Shown: positions 1-5,890 of the stretch, one piece after another
Layout: each line of letters begins with the position of its first letter
How positions within the stretch are numbered: the first letter of the stretch is position 1
The notes under the pieces: generated by a model
Databases searched by the model: none
Seen by the model: the letters and a program-made list of their open reading frames with translations, nothing else
Told to the model about the DNA's origin: nothing
Made by a program: the position numbers and the translations under genes
Assembly (NCBI GenBank): GCA_007133715.1
Contig: SLMF01000182.1
Coordinates: 1 to 8,595, forward strand
Direction: 5' to 3'
Length of the DNA stretch: 8,595 nucleotides
Source of the DNA: Planctomycetaceae bacterium
GTDB lineage: Bacteria; Planctomycetota; Planctomycetia; Pirellulales; Pirellulaceae

Positions 1-1070
1 ATCACCGTGGCATCGCCGATCTGGCCCAGCGCGCGGACGGCTGCGGCCTGCAGTTCCGGCTGATCGCTATCAGCCAGTTCCAGCACCATGGGCAGCGCCT
101 GTTCGCCCCGGCGCTGGGCCATCACCTGGATCAGTGCCAGCCGACCGGATTCGGACAGCTGTCCCAGACGCTCGGTAGCCGCTTCCAGCTGCGAGTCTGA
201 CAGGGCCTGGATGCGAGCTGCCGCCACCCGCCGCCGATCGGGATCATCGCCGGTGAACCAGTCCAGGATCTGTTCGGCCTGAACTTGCGGCGGCTGCAAT
301 TCCAGCCAGCCGTTCCAAGCCGCGCGGCGACTGCCGGGCTCCTGGTCCTCGTGGCCCAGTTGCTGGAAGATCGCCACAGCCGCCGCTTGCTGCTGGCCTG
401 CCGCCAGGGACTGGGCCGCCTGCAACATCGCCTGAGCCAACCGGCGGGGCCAGGGCATCTCCGCCTGCTCGGCACGCTCCTGCAAAAAGTCCGCCGCGGC
501 TGGCGAGCCGATTTTTCCCAACGCCCCCAGCGCCGCGTCCACCACCGCCGAGTCCTCATGCTCCGCCAACTCTCGTAGCGAAGCTACCGACTGCTCGTCG
601 CGGCGGGCGCCCAAAGAATGGATCACACCGATCCGCAACGAGCCCTCGACCGTACCCAAGGCCTCACGCAACGCCGCCACCGATTCCGGACCCGCGATCG
701 CCTCCAAGGCGTGGCGAGCCATCTCGCCGTCCGCCTCGTCGGACAGCAAACCGGCCAGGATCGGCACCTCGGCCGCCGTACCCGCCTGACGCAGCTGCAA
801 GCAAATGTACTGGCGAGCGGCCGGGGTCGTGGCCGGCTGTTTTAGCAAAACCGCCAGACGAGCGGCGATCGCGGCCTGGGAATCCGGCGAATCCATCGCC
901 CCGATCACCGCCCGATCGATCGCCAGCAGCGGCGCGAAATCATCACCATACTGGTAGCCGGGCAACGCCGCCCAGGCCTCCTCCCGCGCCGGTTGGACCG
1001 CACCCGACTCGCGAACCAGCAACACCATCAAACCCAGCAGCAACCACCCGCATCTTTTCCCGAAACACAT
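1..1070 (-). CDS. Secreted HEAT-repeat protein, 3' end beyond window
   Basis: The frame stays open from an ATG at 1070 to the left edge, giving 356 codons with no stop. The protein starts with a signal peptide: basic MCFGKRCG, then a hydrophobic stretch WLLLGLMVLLV, then a likely cleavage near residue 24 after SGA. An ordered series of alpha-helical HEAT/PBS-lyase-type repeats follows from about residue 60. It is rich in Ala and Leu, with units such as SVAALREALG, AALGALGKIGSPAAADFL and AAAVRALGQIGD at the cut edge. A ribosome site AAGGG lies 7 bases before the start. The gene begins 39 bases after the oxidoreductase gene stops, so the two are probably co-transcribed. HEAT arrays are protein-binding scaffolds. 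In planctomycetes similar N-termini are often joined to a DUF1080 (3-keto-glycoside hydrolase-like) or cytochrome-type domain, but any such C-terminus lies outside the window. The secreted HEAT call is firm; the function is not known. Confidence 0.85.
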   Translation of the reverse strand, partial: MCFGKRCGWLLLGLMVLLVRESGAVQPAREEAWAALPGYQYGDDFAPLLAIDRAVIGAMDSPDSQAAIAARLAVLLKQPATTPAARQYICLQLRQAGTAAEVPILAGLLSDEADGEMARHALEAIAGPESVAALREALGTVEGSLRIGVIHSLGARRDEQSVASLRELAEHEDSAVVDAALGALGKIGSPAAADFLQERAEQAEMPWPRRLAQAMLQAAQSLAAGQQQAAAVAIFQQLGHEDQEPGSRRAAWNGWLELQPPQVQAEQILDWFTGDDPDRRRVAAARIQALSDSQLEAATERLGQLSESGRLALIQVMAQRRGEQALPMVLELADSDQPELQAAAVRALGQIGDATV

Positions 1071-1109
1071 ACCACACCCTTTCTGTCGCTTGGCCAAGCC
1101 GGTTATCCC

Positions 1110-2471
1110 TTAAATCGACCACGGGCTGCGCGCCGCCCGGGCCAGCATCCCGTTCGCCTGATCCTCGTCGATAAAGCAATCTCGGGACGGGTCCCAGGTC
1201 AAGGCGCGACCCAGTCGCAAGGCAATGTCACAGACATTCCCCAACGTGCTGGCCGCCTGGCCCTCCTCGACCGGCGAGACCGGATCCTGACGCGTGCGGA
1301 TACTGCGGAAGAAATCCGCCGTGTGCGCCGTGAACGGATCCGAATAATCCGGACTGGCATGCAACGGCTGGTCATTCGCACCCAGCTGGACCTGCAGCAA
1401 CGATTCGGGCTCCGCCGAAATCCCCCGCCGATTGACATGCACCCAGCCTTCGTCGCCAATAAAACGGCAACCCTGAGGATGCGGGTTGCCCGTGTTCACA
1501 AAATGCATCTCCAAACCGCTCGGCCAACGCAAGTCCATCTGCCACGAGATCCACGTGTCCGTCATACCCTCCTGCGGGAGCACGCCGGTCCCTTCGACGT
1601 GGAACGGTTCCTCGAACACCTCCGGACACCCCCAACCCGCGATGTCCAAGTGATGCACACCCCAGTTCGAGATAAAACCGGCGCAGTAATGCGAAATCAT
1701 GTACATCGCCAGCCACTCGCAACGATTCGTGTCGAAGGGGAAATAGGGAGCCGGCCCCGTCCACATGTCGTAGTCAAAACCGGGCGGCGGATCGCTCGGC
1801 GGTTGAACCGGATAAGACCGTCCGCCCGGAGCCGCCACCTCGATCCTCCGAACCTTGCCCAAATACCCGTTGCGCGCCAATTCACACGCGTGGCGAAACG
1901 TCCGCTGGCTCCGCTGCTGCGTGCCCGTCTGGAACACACACCCGTGCCGCCGAACCGCATCGCGAACGTGAACCCCTTCGGCAATCCATCGCGTGACCGG
2001 CTTCTCGCCATATAAATCCATGCCCGCTTCGATCACCCGGCTAAAGATCACCCCGTGCCAGTGATCCGGAACGCAACCCCAAACCGCGTCGATGTCCGAA
2101 CGCGCCAGCACCTCGCGGAAATCGCTGTACAACCGGCAGCCCCGGTACGATTCCCGACCCACACGCTGGGCATAGTGCTTCTCGACCCGTTGCAGGGCAA
2201 GCTCGCCCCGATCGCGCCGACAATCGGCAATCGCCACCACCTGGTGATCCGGCAACGGCTCCATCGCGCGCAGCGAACTACTACCCCGATTGCCAACTCC
2301 GAATACGGCCAGTGTGATGCGGTCATTGGGGGCCACCTGGCCCTCCCTCCCCAAGACGGCCGCCGGCACGAAGGTCGGCACCGCTGTGCAAGCCGCGGCA
2401 GAGGCTAGAAAACGGCGGCGGGAAACTCCGCTCCAACCGGGCGAAGCGGCGTGCAGATCGTTGGAAGTCAT
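1110..2471 (-). CDS. Tat-exported Gfo/Idh/MocA family NAD(P)-dependent oxidoreductase
   Basis: A 453-residue protein. The start at 2471 is chosen because GAGGAG sits 9 bases upstream and because it places a twin-arginine signal near the N-terminus (S17-R-R-R-F-L22 followed by an Ala-rich hydrophobic stretch). A start at 2513 would add 14 unlikely residues. The Rossmann nucleotide-binding loop is GVGNRG at 58-63, with the acidic D83 after the second strand (VVAIADC). The family lysine motif is EKPV at 156-159, and the C-terminal catalytic/structural motif GVHHLDIAGWG is at 271-281. These are hallmarks of sugar or glycoside dehydrogenases that work with a tightly bound cofactor. The Tat signal means that it folds with cofactor in the cytoplasm and is then exported. 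Its substrate cannot be read from sequence; a sugar or glycoside is likely. It heads a two-gene unit with the HEAT-repeat protein and faces away from the PHP gene across a 402-base control region. Confidence 0.92.
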   Translation of the reverse strand: MTSNDLHAASPGWSGVSRRRFLASAAACTAVPTFVPAAVLGREGQVAPNDRITLAVFGVGNRGSSSLRAMEPLPDHQVVAIADCRRDRGELALQRVEKHYAQRVGRESYRGCRLYSDFREVLARSDIDAVWGCVPDHWHGVIFSRVIEAGMDLYGEKPVTRWIAEGVHVRDAVRRHGCVFQTGTQQRSQRTFRHACELARNGYLGKVRRIEVAAPGGRSYPVQPPSDPPPGFDYDMWTGPAPYFPFDTNRCEWLAMYMISHYCAGFISNWGVHHLDIAGWGCPEVFEEPFHVEGTGVLPQEGMTDTWISWQMDLRWPSGLEMHFVNTGNPHPQGCRFIGDEGWVHVNRRGISAEPESLLQVQLGANDQPLHASPDYSDPFTAHTADFFRSIRTRQDPVSPVEEGQAASTLGNVCDIALRLGRALTWDPSRDCFIDEDQANGMLARAARSPWSI

Positions 2472-2572
2472 CTTCTCGTCTCCTCGAAATACGGCGTCAG
2501 GCTGGCCACCCAATGGCGGGCAACGCGCCGAGCACGCCCCAACGCCGTCGAAAGGGGCTTGCTGTACTATTT

Positions 2573-2588
2573 GGTTGGCGGCCCAACC
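2573..2588. promoter_or_regulatory. Dyad GGTTGG-N4-CCAACC, possible operator
   Basis: A perfect 6-4-6 inverted repeat between the divergent genes. It has the same 6-4-6 geometry as the dyad at 2596-2611, and the two share the pattern G-N-TT-N8-AA-N-C. Their centres are 23 bp apart, roughly two helical turns, as expected for two dimers on one face of the DNA. On the minus strand a TAGTAC hexamer lies just downstream, so bound protein could block leftward transcription. The regulator is unknown. Confidence 0.4.
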
Positions 2589-2595
2589 GCCCTGT

Positions 2596-2611
2596 GTTTA
2601 CGATTGTAAAC
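2596..2611. promoter_or_regulatory. Dyad GTTTAC-N4-GTAAAC, possible BlaI/MecI-type operator
   Basis: A perfect AT-rich inverted repeat (GTTTAC-GATT-GTAAAC) in a GC-rich region, about 125 bases upstream of the oxidoreductase start and about 83 bases upstream of the rightward -35 box. Its TAC-N4-GTA core has the spacing of BlaI/MecI/CopY operators (TACA-N2-TGTA), although the inner A and T are only half kept. Planctomycetes carry many BlaI-like repressors, so the assignment is plausible but is inference. Confidence 0.45.
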
Positions 2612-2693
2612 CGTCTCCCAGTCCACCGCGACCATTGCCATGCGTTTCAAGGCAAAACACGCCCGCAGCTCGCAGCCCGGCACGACTCCCGGA

Positions 2694-2721
2694 TTGACAG
2701 CCGGATGGGGATGTCTAAAGT
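2694..2721 (+). promoter_or_regulatory. Sigma70-like promoter for the PHP gene
   Basis: A perfect -35 TTGACA (2694-2699), a 16-base spacer and a -10 TAAAGT (2716-2721). Transcription would start near 2728 and leave a leader of about 146 bases before the ATG at 2874. It resembles the stronger promoter at 5664-5692, which also has TTGACA and a TAAA-type -10. Confidence 0.6.
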
Positions 2722-2722
2722 C

Positions 2723-2749
2723 TGACGGTATCGATGCGCTACACCGTCA
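2723..2749. promoter_or_regulatory. Dyad TGACGGT-N13-ACCGTCA at the transcript start
   Basis: A perfect 7-bp inverted repeat that begins just after the -10 box and spans the predicted start of transcription. It could be an operator for a repressor of the PHP gene or a 5'-terminal RNA hairpin. No family is recognised. Confidence 0.35.
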
Positions 2750-2768
2750 CCGGCCCCTGAGGGAAGTT

Positions 2769-2821
2769 CGGTTTCTCTTGCCGGGCCCGGCGGGGTGCCG
2801 GCCCCTGGGCAACCGAGACCG
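2769..2821 (+). other. Long GC-rich hairpin in the PHP gene leader
   Basis: By hand these 53 bases fold into one rod. CGGTTTC (2769-2775) pairs with GAGACCG (2815-2821, one G-U). TTGCC (2778-2782) pairs with GGCAA (2808-2812). GGG (2783-2785) pairs with CCC (2802-2804). CCGGC (2787-2791) pairs with GCCGG (2797-2801), closing on a GGGGT loop. That is about 20 base pairs in total. No T-run follows, so it is not an intrinsic terminator. The ribosome site at 2862-2866 is outside it. It matches no riboswitch I know. Confidence 0.4.
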
Positions 2822-2873
2822 CGCGTCGCGGGCGGCTTCGCAACCAACCATTCTGAAATACGGGAGTCTTTTC

Positions 2874-3995
2874 ATGATGCGTTTTTTTGGTGCTTCATTC
2901 GTAATTTTGATGGCTTTCCATTCAGCTGCACGAGGTGATTCACCGCAGATATCCGTCCGCGGCCAGGCTCCGTTTCCCCCGATAGTAGAGACTGCGGCGG
3001 AACCCGCGGAAGGAGAAACGGTCTTCGAGGTGCTTCGCGGCGATTTCCACATCCACACGCCCCACTCCGACGGGCGGGTGAGTCCGGTGGGACGCGTGCT
3101 GGAAGCCTGGAAGTACGGTTACGACGTGATCGCCATCACCGACCATGGAAACTTTCACGCCTACGAAGAAGCCAAGCCCCATGCCGACGCGTTGGGAATG
3201 CTGCTGCTGCGGGGCATGGAAACGGGGCTCGCCGGCCAGGAGCACCTGGTCGCCTTGGATTTCGCGTCTGACTACGAACCGCGAAACCCCCATCGGTGGG
3301 CGGAAGGCGAGGGCCAGGAGAATGTTTTTTATCAGGAGCAAATGCGGCTGCTGGTCGAGGCGGGCGGGTTCATGCTCTACGCCCACCCGCATGTCGGTTT
3401 GCGTGAGCCCATGCAGTGGGCGATCGAGCAGGGATTGCTGCGTGGAATCGAACTGAAAAATGACGTTGTCGGCAACCGCTGGAACACGGTCGAAAGCCAT
3501 GGCACGTGGTGGTACCCGTTTGCGTTCGATTGGGCGTTGGAGCATGATCTGGCGGTGTTCGCCAATTCCGATATTCATGGGGCTCGCGGGGACGAAGCTC
3601 AAGCCGTCACGCTGGTGCTGGTCGAGGAGCGATCGGTCCCGGGGGTGGTTGCGGCGCTGGAAGCGAACCGCACGATCGCCTATTTCAACGACATGTTGTG
3701 TGCCCGTGAGGAGCTTCTGGATTTGATGGTGGGGAATCTGGTGCAGGTCACGGCGGCGGGGGAAGCCGAGGGGCGGCACTGGATCCAGTTTTCCAACCGA
3801 GGTCCGATCGCGTTGGAAGCTTCGGTTCAGACGGGTGGCGAGGCGGAAACCGCGGTGACGCTGGGTGCATTTGAAAGCGTGCTGATCGGTCTGGCGGAAC
3901 CGCGGGCGGCGGTGGACGTCGTCTGGTCGAATCTCTGGGTGTCGTCTCGAGACAATCTGCACACTTCGCACGCGTTGGCTTCCGCCGAGGAGTAG
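2874..3995 (+). CDS. Secreted PHP-domain phosphoesterase (Sb-PDE-like layout)
   Basis: A 373-residue protein. The start at 2874 (or 2877, a second ATG directly after) has GGGAG 7 bases upstream and begins a signal peptide MMRFFGASFVILMAFHSAARG. All metal-ligand motifs of the PHP fold are present: D57-F-H59-x-H61 with S65-D-G67, ITDH at 88-91, E116 in RGMETG, H124, AHPH at 170-173, E193, and SDIHG at 232-236. The active site is therefore likely an intact di- or trinuclear metal centre that hydrolyses phosphoester bonds. After about residue 290 comes a beta-rich tail ending in VVWSNLWVSSRDNLHTSHAL. This arrangement resembles what I recall of Sb-PDE-type phosphodiesterases; that subfamily match is from memory. 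The signal peptide puts the enzyme outside the cytoplasm, suggesting phosphate or phosphodiester scavenging. Family confidence is high; the substrate is unknown. holA begins 83 bases downstream. Confidence 0.9.
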   Translation: MMRFFGASFVILMAFHSAARGDSPQISVRGQAPFPPIVETAAEPAEGETVFEVLRGDFHIHTPHSDGRVSPVGRVLEAWKYGYDVIAITDHGNFHAYEEAKPHADALGMLLLRGMETGLAGQEHLVALDFASDYEPRNPHRWAEGEGQENVFYQEQMRLLVEAGGFMLYAHPHVGLREPMQWAIEQGLLRGIELKNDVVGNRWNTVESHGTWWYPFAFDWALEHDLAVFANSDIHGARGDEAQAVTLVLVEERSVPGVVAALEANRTIAYFNDMLCAREELLDLMVGNLVQVTAAGEAEGRHWIQFSNRGPIALEASVQTGGEAETAVTLGAFESVLIGLAEPRAAVDVVWSNLWVSSRDNLHTSHALASAEE

Positions 3996-4078
3996 CGTTT
4001 TCTGGTTTCATTTTCTGGCGGCGTGGCACCTTTGTTGGGGAAACCCGATCCCGCGGAGCGGTGAGGAAAGTGACGGGC

Positions 4079-5176
4079 ATGGGCGGAACGCAACACGTAT
4101 TCGACTATTTGGATGCGCCCAGCAAACCGCCGCCGGGGTTGTGTGTGGTCTTTGGGGACGAAGATTTTTTGAAACGGCTGGCTCTGAAAGCTTTGCGGAC
4201 CCAGCTGTTGGCCAATCCGGAGGAGCCCTACGCCCGATTTGAGGGCAATGAAGCGGATTGGCGGGATGTGGCGGATGAAGTCTCCACCGCTTCGCTGTTC
4301 GGAGGCGGCGCGCCCCGTATGGTGTTGGTCGATGAAGCGGACAAGTTTGTCACGCGGTACCGCGACCGGCTGGAGAAGTTGCTGGCAAAACCGCGGGGTC
4401 GTGGTGTGATGGTGCTGGAGGTCAACACCTGGTTGGGCACGACCCGGTTGTACCAGCAGTTGGAGCAGCACGGCTTGCAAATCGACTGCCGCCCGCCACG
4501 GATGGTTCGCGGCAACCGCAAGGTGCCTGATACCCAGCGGGTGGTGGCTTGGTTGATCGCTTGGGCCGATCAACGGCACCAGCTGAAGCTCAGCCGTCCT
4601 GCCGCGCAACTGCTGATGGATCTGACCCGCGCCGATTTCGGCCGCATGGACCAGGAACTCGCCAAACTCGGCTTATTCGCTGGACTGGGCGGTTCGGTCG
4701 CCCCGAAACTGGTCCAGGAAGTGACGGGCGGCTGGAAGGCGCAAACGAGCTGGGAACTGATCGATGCCGCCTGCGACGGCAAGGCGTCCGCGGCGTTGCT
4801 CCAATTGGACCATCTGTTCCAGTCGGGCGAATCGCCGACGAGCCTGTTCCCGCAGTTTTCCTGGTCGTTGCGGCGTTTTGCTGCGGCCACGCGGATCTAC
4901 GAGCGGGCCGAGCGAGAAGGTCGGCGGATGCCCTTGCGGAAGGCGTTGGAACAGGCCGGGTTCCGGCCTTGGCCCCAAAATGCCCTGGAACGCGCCGAAC
5001 AGCAGATCAAACGTATGGGCCGGGCCCGCACCGGCCAGATCTTCCGCTGGCTGCTCGAAACCGATCTGGCCCTGAAAGGCAGTCATTCGGCTCCGCATCG
5101 CGCACGCCAACTGCTCGAACTGCTGATCCTGCGACTGGCAGAAAAGGCGACCCCGGCGCCGGGCAGGCCAAAATAA
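4079..5176 (+). CDS. holA: DNA polymerase III delta subunit
   Basis: The delta subunit of the clamp loader opens the beta sliding clamp during replication. The 365-residue length is near the family norm of about 340. The N-terminal clamp-contacting segment reads LCVVFGDEDFLKRLALKALR (residues 21-40), matching the family pattern of a GDE-x-FL loop. A Walker-B-like strand MVLVDEADKF follows near residues 81-90; as expected for delta there is no functional ATP site. The C-terminal collar domain includes FPQFSWSLRRF and LLETDLALKGS, the latter typical of delta subunits. An ATG at 4079 is chosen because GAGGAAAG (4063-4070) sits 8 bases upstream. A GTG at 4061 in the same frame has its Shine-Dalgarno-like bases too close. 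No strong promoter or terminator is visible between this gene and the PHP gene, so read-through is possible. No clear terminator follows at 5177-5279. Confidence 0.93.
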   Translation: MGGTQHVFDYLDAPSKPPPGLCVVFGDEDFLKRLALKALRTQLLANPEEPYARFEGNEADWRDVADEVSTASLFGGGAPRMVLVDEADKFVTRYRDRLEKLLAKPRGRGVMVLEVNTWLGTTRLYQQLEQHGLQIDCRPPRMVRGNRKVPDTQRVVAWLIAWADQRHQLKLSRPAAQLLMDLTRADFGRMDQELAKLGLFAGLGGSVAPKLVQEVTGGWKAQTSWELIDAACDGKASAALLQLDHLFQSGESPTSLFPQFSWSLRRFAAATRIYERAEREGRRMPLRKALEQAGFRPWPQNALERAEQQIKRMGRARTGQIFRWLLETDLALKGSHSAPHRARQLLELLILRLAEKATPAPGRPK

Positions 5177-5279
5177 CCGCCCGGAAATCACCGGCATCCG
5201 CTCCAGCGCGCCACTGCGCGACCCGCCCGGACCCGCCGCTCCGTAACTCGACTGCCCTCACCCGACCGAACAGCCGCTT

Positions 5280-5308
5280 TTGCCTTGGTCAATCCCCGCG
5301 CCTAGTAT
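5280..5308 (+). promoter_or_regulatory. Candidate sigma70 promoter for the 77-residue protein
   Basis: A -35 TTGCCT (5280-5285), a 17-base spacer and a -10 TAGTAT (5303-5308). The start would fall near 5315, about 37 bases before the ATG at 5352. The spacing is ideal and each box is about two mismatches or fewer from consensus. Confidence 0.55.
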
Positions 5309-5351
5309 TGGAAGATCCCATCTCGGAGTCCGTTTCTTGAGGGCTGGACCC

Positions 5352-5585
5352 ATGAGGACGTTGCTCGAAGTTCGCTTGCCGGGCTGCGAGGATTGGTTGC
5401 CGGCGGAATTGACCGATGAACGGAGTTATGGGCATCCCGTGGTGATTGTGCGAGACGAGACGATTCCACGCAGTCCGATCGAGGTATACATGATTCGGGC
5501 GGTGCATGGCACGAACGATGTCTTGCTGGAGGAAGCCCGCCAAGCGGGTTACATCGTTTATCACGGGGAGCCGATGGTCGTATGA
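5352..5585 (+). CDS. Small conserved-looking protein of unknown function
   Basis: A 77-residue acidic protein beginning MRTLLEVRLPGCEDWLPAEL. The ATG at 5352 has GAGGG 8 bases upstream; in-frame starts further left overlap the promoter and lack a ribosome site. There is no signal peptide, membrane segment or cysteine pair (one Cys only). Predicted strands (TLLEVRL, HPVVIVRD, EVYMIRAV) and a short helix (VLLEEARQAG) suggest a small alpha/beta fold. I recognise no family. It stands alone, with its own promoter, between holA and the cimA attenuator, and a weak hairpin follows it. Codon use matches the neighbours and the ribosome site is good, so I think it is a real gene. Confidence 0.72.
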   Translation: MRTLLEVRLPGCEDWLPAELTDERSYGHPVVIVRDETIPRSPIEVYMIRAVHGTNDVLLEEARQAGYIVYHGEPMVV

Positions 5586-5597
5586 TCCCGTCTGACA

Positions 5598-5617
5598 GGC
5601 GGGCATCCCCACCCGCC
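5598..5617. terminator. Weak GC hairpin after the small gene
   Basis: GGCGGG (5598-5603) pairs with CCCGCC (5612-5617) around an 8-base loop, 12 bases after the stop. Only three T's follow (GGTTTG), so it is a poor intrinsic terminator, but it is the only candidate that separates this gene from the cimA transcript. Confidence 0.3.
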
Positions 5618-5663
5618 GGTTTGAAAAAACGCGGCGCGCGGGGGGAAAGTGTTGCCAGGCCCG

Positions 5664-5692
5664 TTGACAAGCACGACGCGGGGGGCTAAATT
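5664..5692 (+). promoter_or_regulatory. Near-consensus promoter of the cimA attenuator transcript
   Basis: A perfect -35 TTGACA (5664-5669), an ideal 17-base spacer and a -10 TAAATT (5687-5692). The predicted start near 5699 leaves about 24 bases before the leader ATG. Strong constitutive initiation with control after initiation is what attenuated operons usually show. Confidence 0.8.
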
Positions 5693-5722
5693 CGCCGGTT
5701 CTTCTGTCGACAAGGAGCCCCC

Positions 5723-5806
5723 ATGGCACGGCTAACGACCCCATCCGATTCGCTCGATCAGCTCGCCCACCGCGGCGTGGTGCTGATTCGCGTGGTGATT
5801 CGTTAG
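5723..5806 (+). CDS. Branched-chain amino acid leader peptide for cimA
   Basis: A 27-residue frame starting MARLTTPSDS and ending VVLIRVVIR before TAG. AAGGAG (5712-5717) lies 5 bases before the ATG, a strong ribosome site for so short a peptide. Seven of the eight residues at 19-26 are branched-chain: Val four times (all GTG), Leu once (CTG), Ile twice (both ATT). The tail is similar in kind to the enterobacterial ilv leader peptides, which also mix Val runs with Arg. The peptide itself probably has no function; ribosome progress through residues 19-26 reports on charged Val, Leu and Ile tRNAs and decides whether the hairpin at 5855-5883 terminates transcription before cimA. No experimental evidence can be given. 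Confidence 0.85.
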   Translation: MARLTTPSDSLDQLAHRGVVLIRVVIR

Positions 5807-5854
5807 CAAAGGCCCCGGGGACGGACCTTGATCGAAGAGCGACCGAGTACCAAC

Positions 5855-5890
5855 ACCCTGAGGCCGACAGCAGGCCTCAGGGTTTTTTTT
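5855..5890 (+). terminator. Intrinsic terminator (attenuator) before cimA
   Basis: A perfect 10-bp stem, CCCTGAGGCC (5856-5865) with GGCCTCAGGG (5873-5882), extended by A5855-T5883. The loop is 7 bases (GACAGCA) and eight T's follow at 5883-5890. It lies 48 bases after the leader stop codon and 29 bases before the cimA ATG, inside the cimA transcript rather than at the end of an ordinary gene. This is the clearest intrinsic terminator in the window. Confidence 0.93.

Larger units (their letters stand above)
2472..2873. other. 402-base divergent intergenic region
   Basis: No coding sequence is supported here. An in-frame ATG at 2640 could extend the PHP gene upstream, but that extension runs through a promoter and a GC-rich hairpin and would bury the signal peptide inside the protein. 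The region holds, from left to right, the ribosome site of the oxidoreductase gene, two dyad symmetries (2573-2611), a rightward sigma70-like promoter (2694-2721), a third dyad at the start of that transcript (2723-2749), and a long hairpin (2769-2821). I found no convincing -35/-10 pair for the leftward gene; a TAGTAC just left of the dyads, read on the minus strand, is the best -10 candidate. Confidence 0.7.
5699..5890 (+). promoter_or_regulatory. Ribosome-mediated transcription attenuator of cimA
   Basis: Starting at the predicted transcript start, the leader holds a 27-codon reading frame rich in Val/Leu/Ile codons at its end, an antiterminator strand and a terminator. Segment 2, GGCCCCGGGG (5811-5820), can pair with segment 3, CCCTGAGGCC (5856-5865): nine pairs including one G-U, and one C-A mismatch. 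Segment 3 otherwise forms the terminator with segment 4 (5873-5882). Segment 2 begins 4 bases after the leader stop codon. A ribosome finishing the peptide would cover it and let the terminator form. A ribosome stalled at the Val-Val-Leu-Ile codons (5777-5788) would leave it free and allow read-through. A third helix, 5750-5760 with 5829-5842, crosses the antiterminator and so competes with it. The logic is that of the enterobacterial ilv and leu leaders; the folding was done by hand. Confidence 0.83.

Noticed and set aside
1088..1099. Perfect palindrome GCTTGGCCAAGC between the oxidoreductase and HEAT genes
   Set aside because: It has only four stem pairs if GGCC is the loop and no T-run, and in a GC-rich genome a 12-base palindrome is weak evidence for a terminator or operator.
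993..2015. A 340-codon open frame on the plus strand opposite the oxidoreductase
   Set aside because: Arg/Pro/His-rich composition typical of an antisense shadow; the minus strand encodes a full Gfo/Idh/MocA enzyme with Tat signal and ribosome site.
2815..2830. GAGACCGCG resembling the 3' part of a cobalamin riboswitch
   Set aside because: The other conserved blocks of that riboswitch, including the B12 box, are absent, and these bases pair well in the local hairpin instead.
2640..2873. N-terminal extension of the PHP protein from ATG 2640
   Set aside because: It crosses a TTGACA/TAAAGT promoter and a strong hairpin, and would place a clear signal peptide about 80 residues inside the protein. 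ATG 2874 has its own ribosome site.
2940..3971. A 343-codon open frame on the minus strand opposite the PHP gene
   Set aside because: The plus strand carries all PHP motifs; the reverse product is rich in Arg, His and Gln with no recognisable fold.
3998..4018. Direct repeat TTTTCTGG twice, 13 bases apart, after the PHP gene
   Set aside because: Short, low-complexity and not near a promoter or hairpin; probably chance.
4549..5340. A 263-codon frame overlapping the end of holA in another frame
   Set aside because: It has Arg/Pro/Gly-rich shadow composition, no ribosome site, and it runs through the promoter of the small gene.
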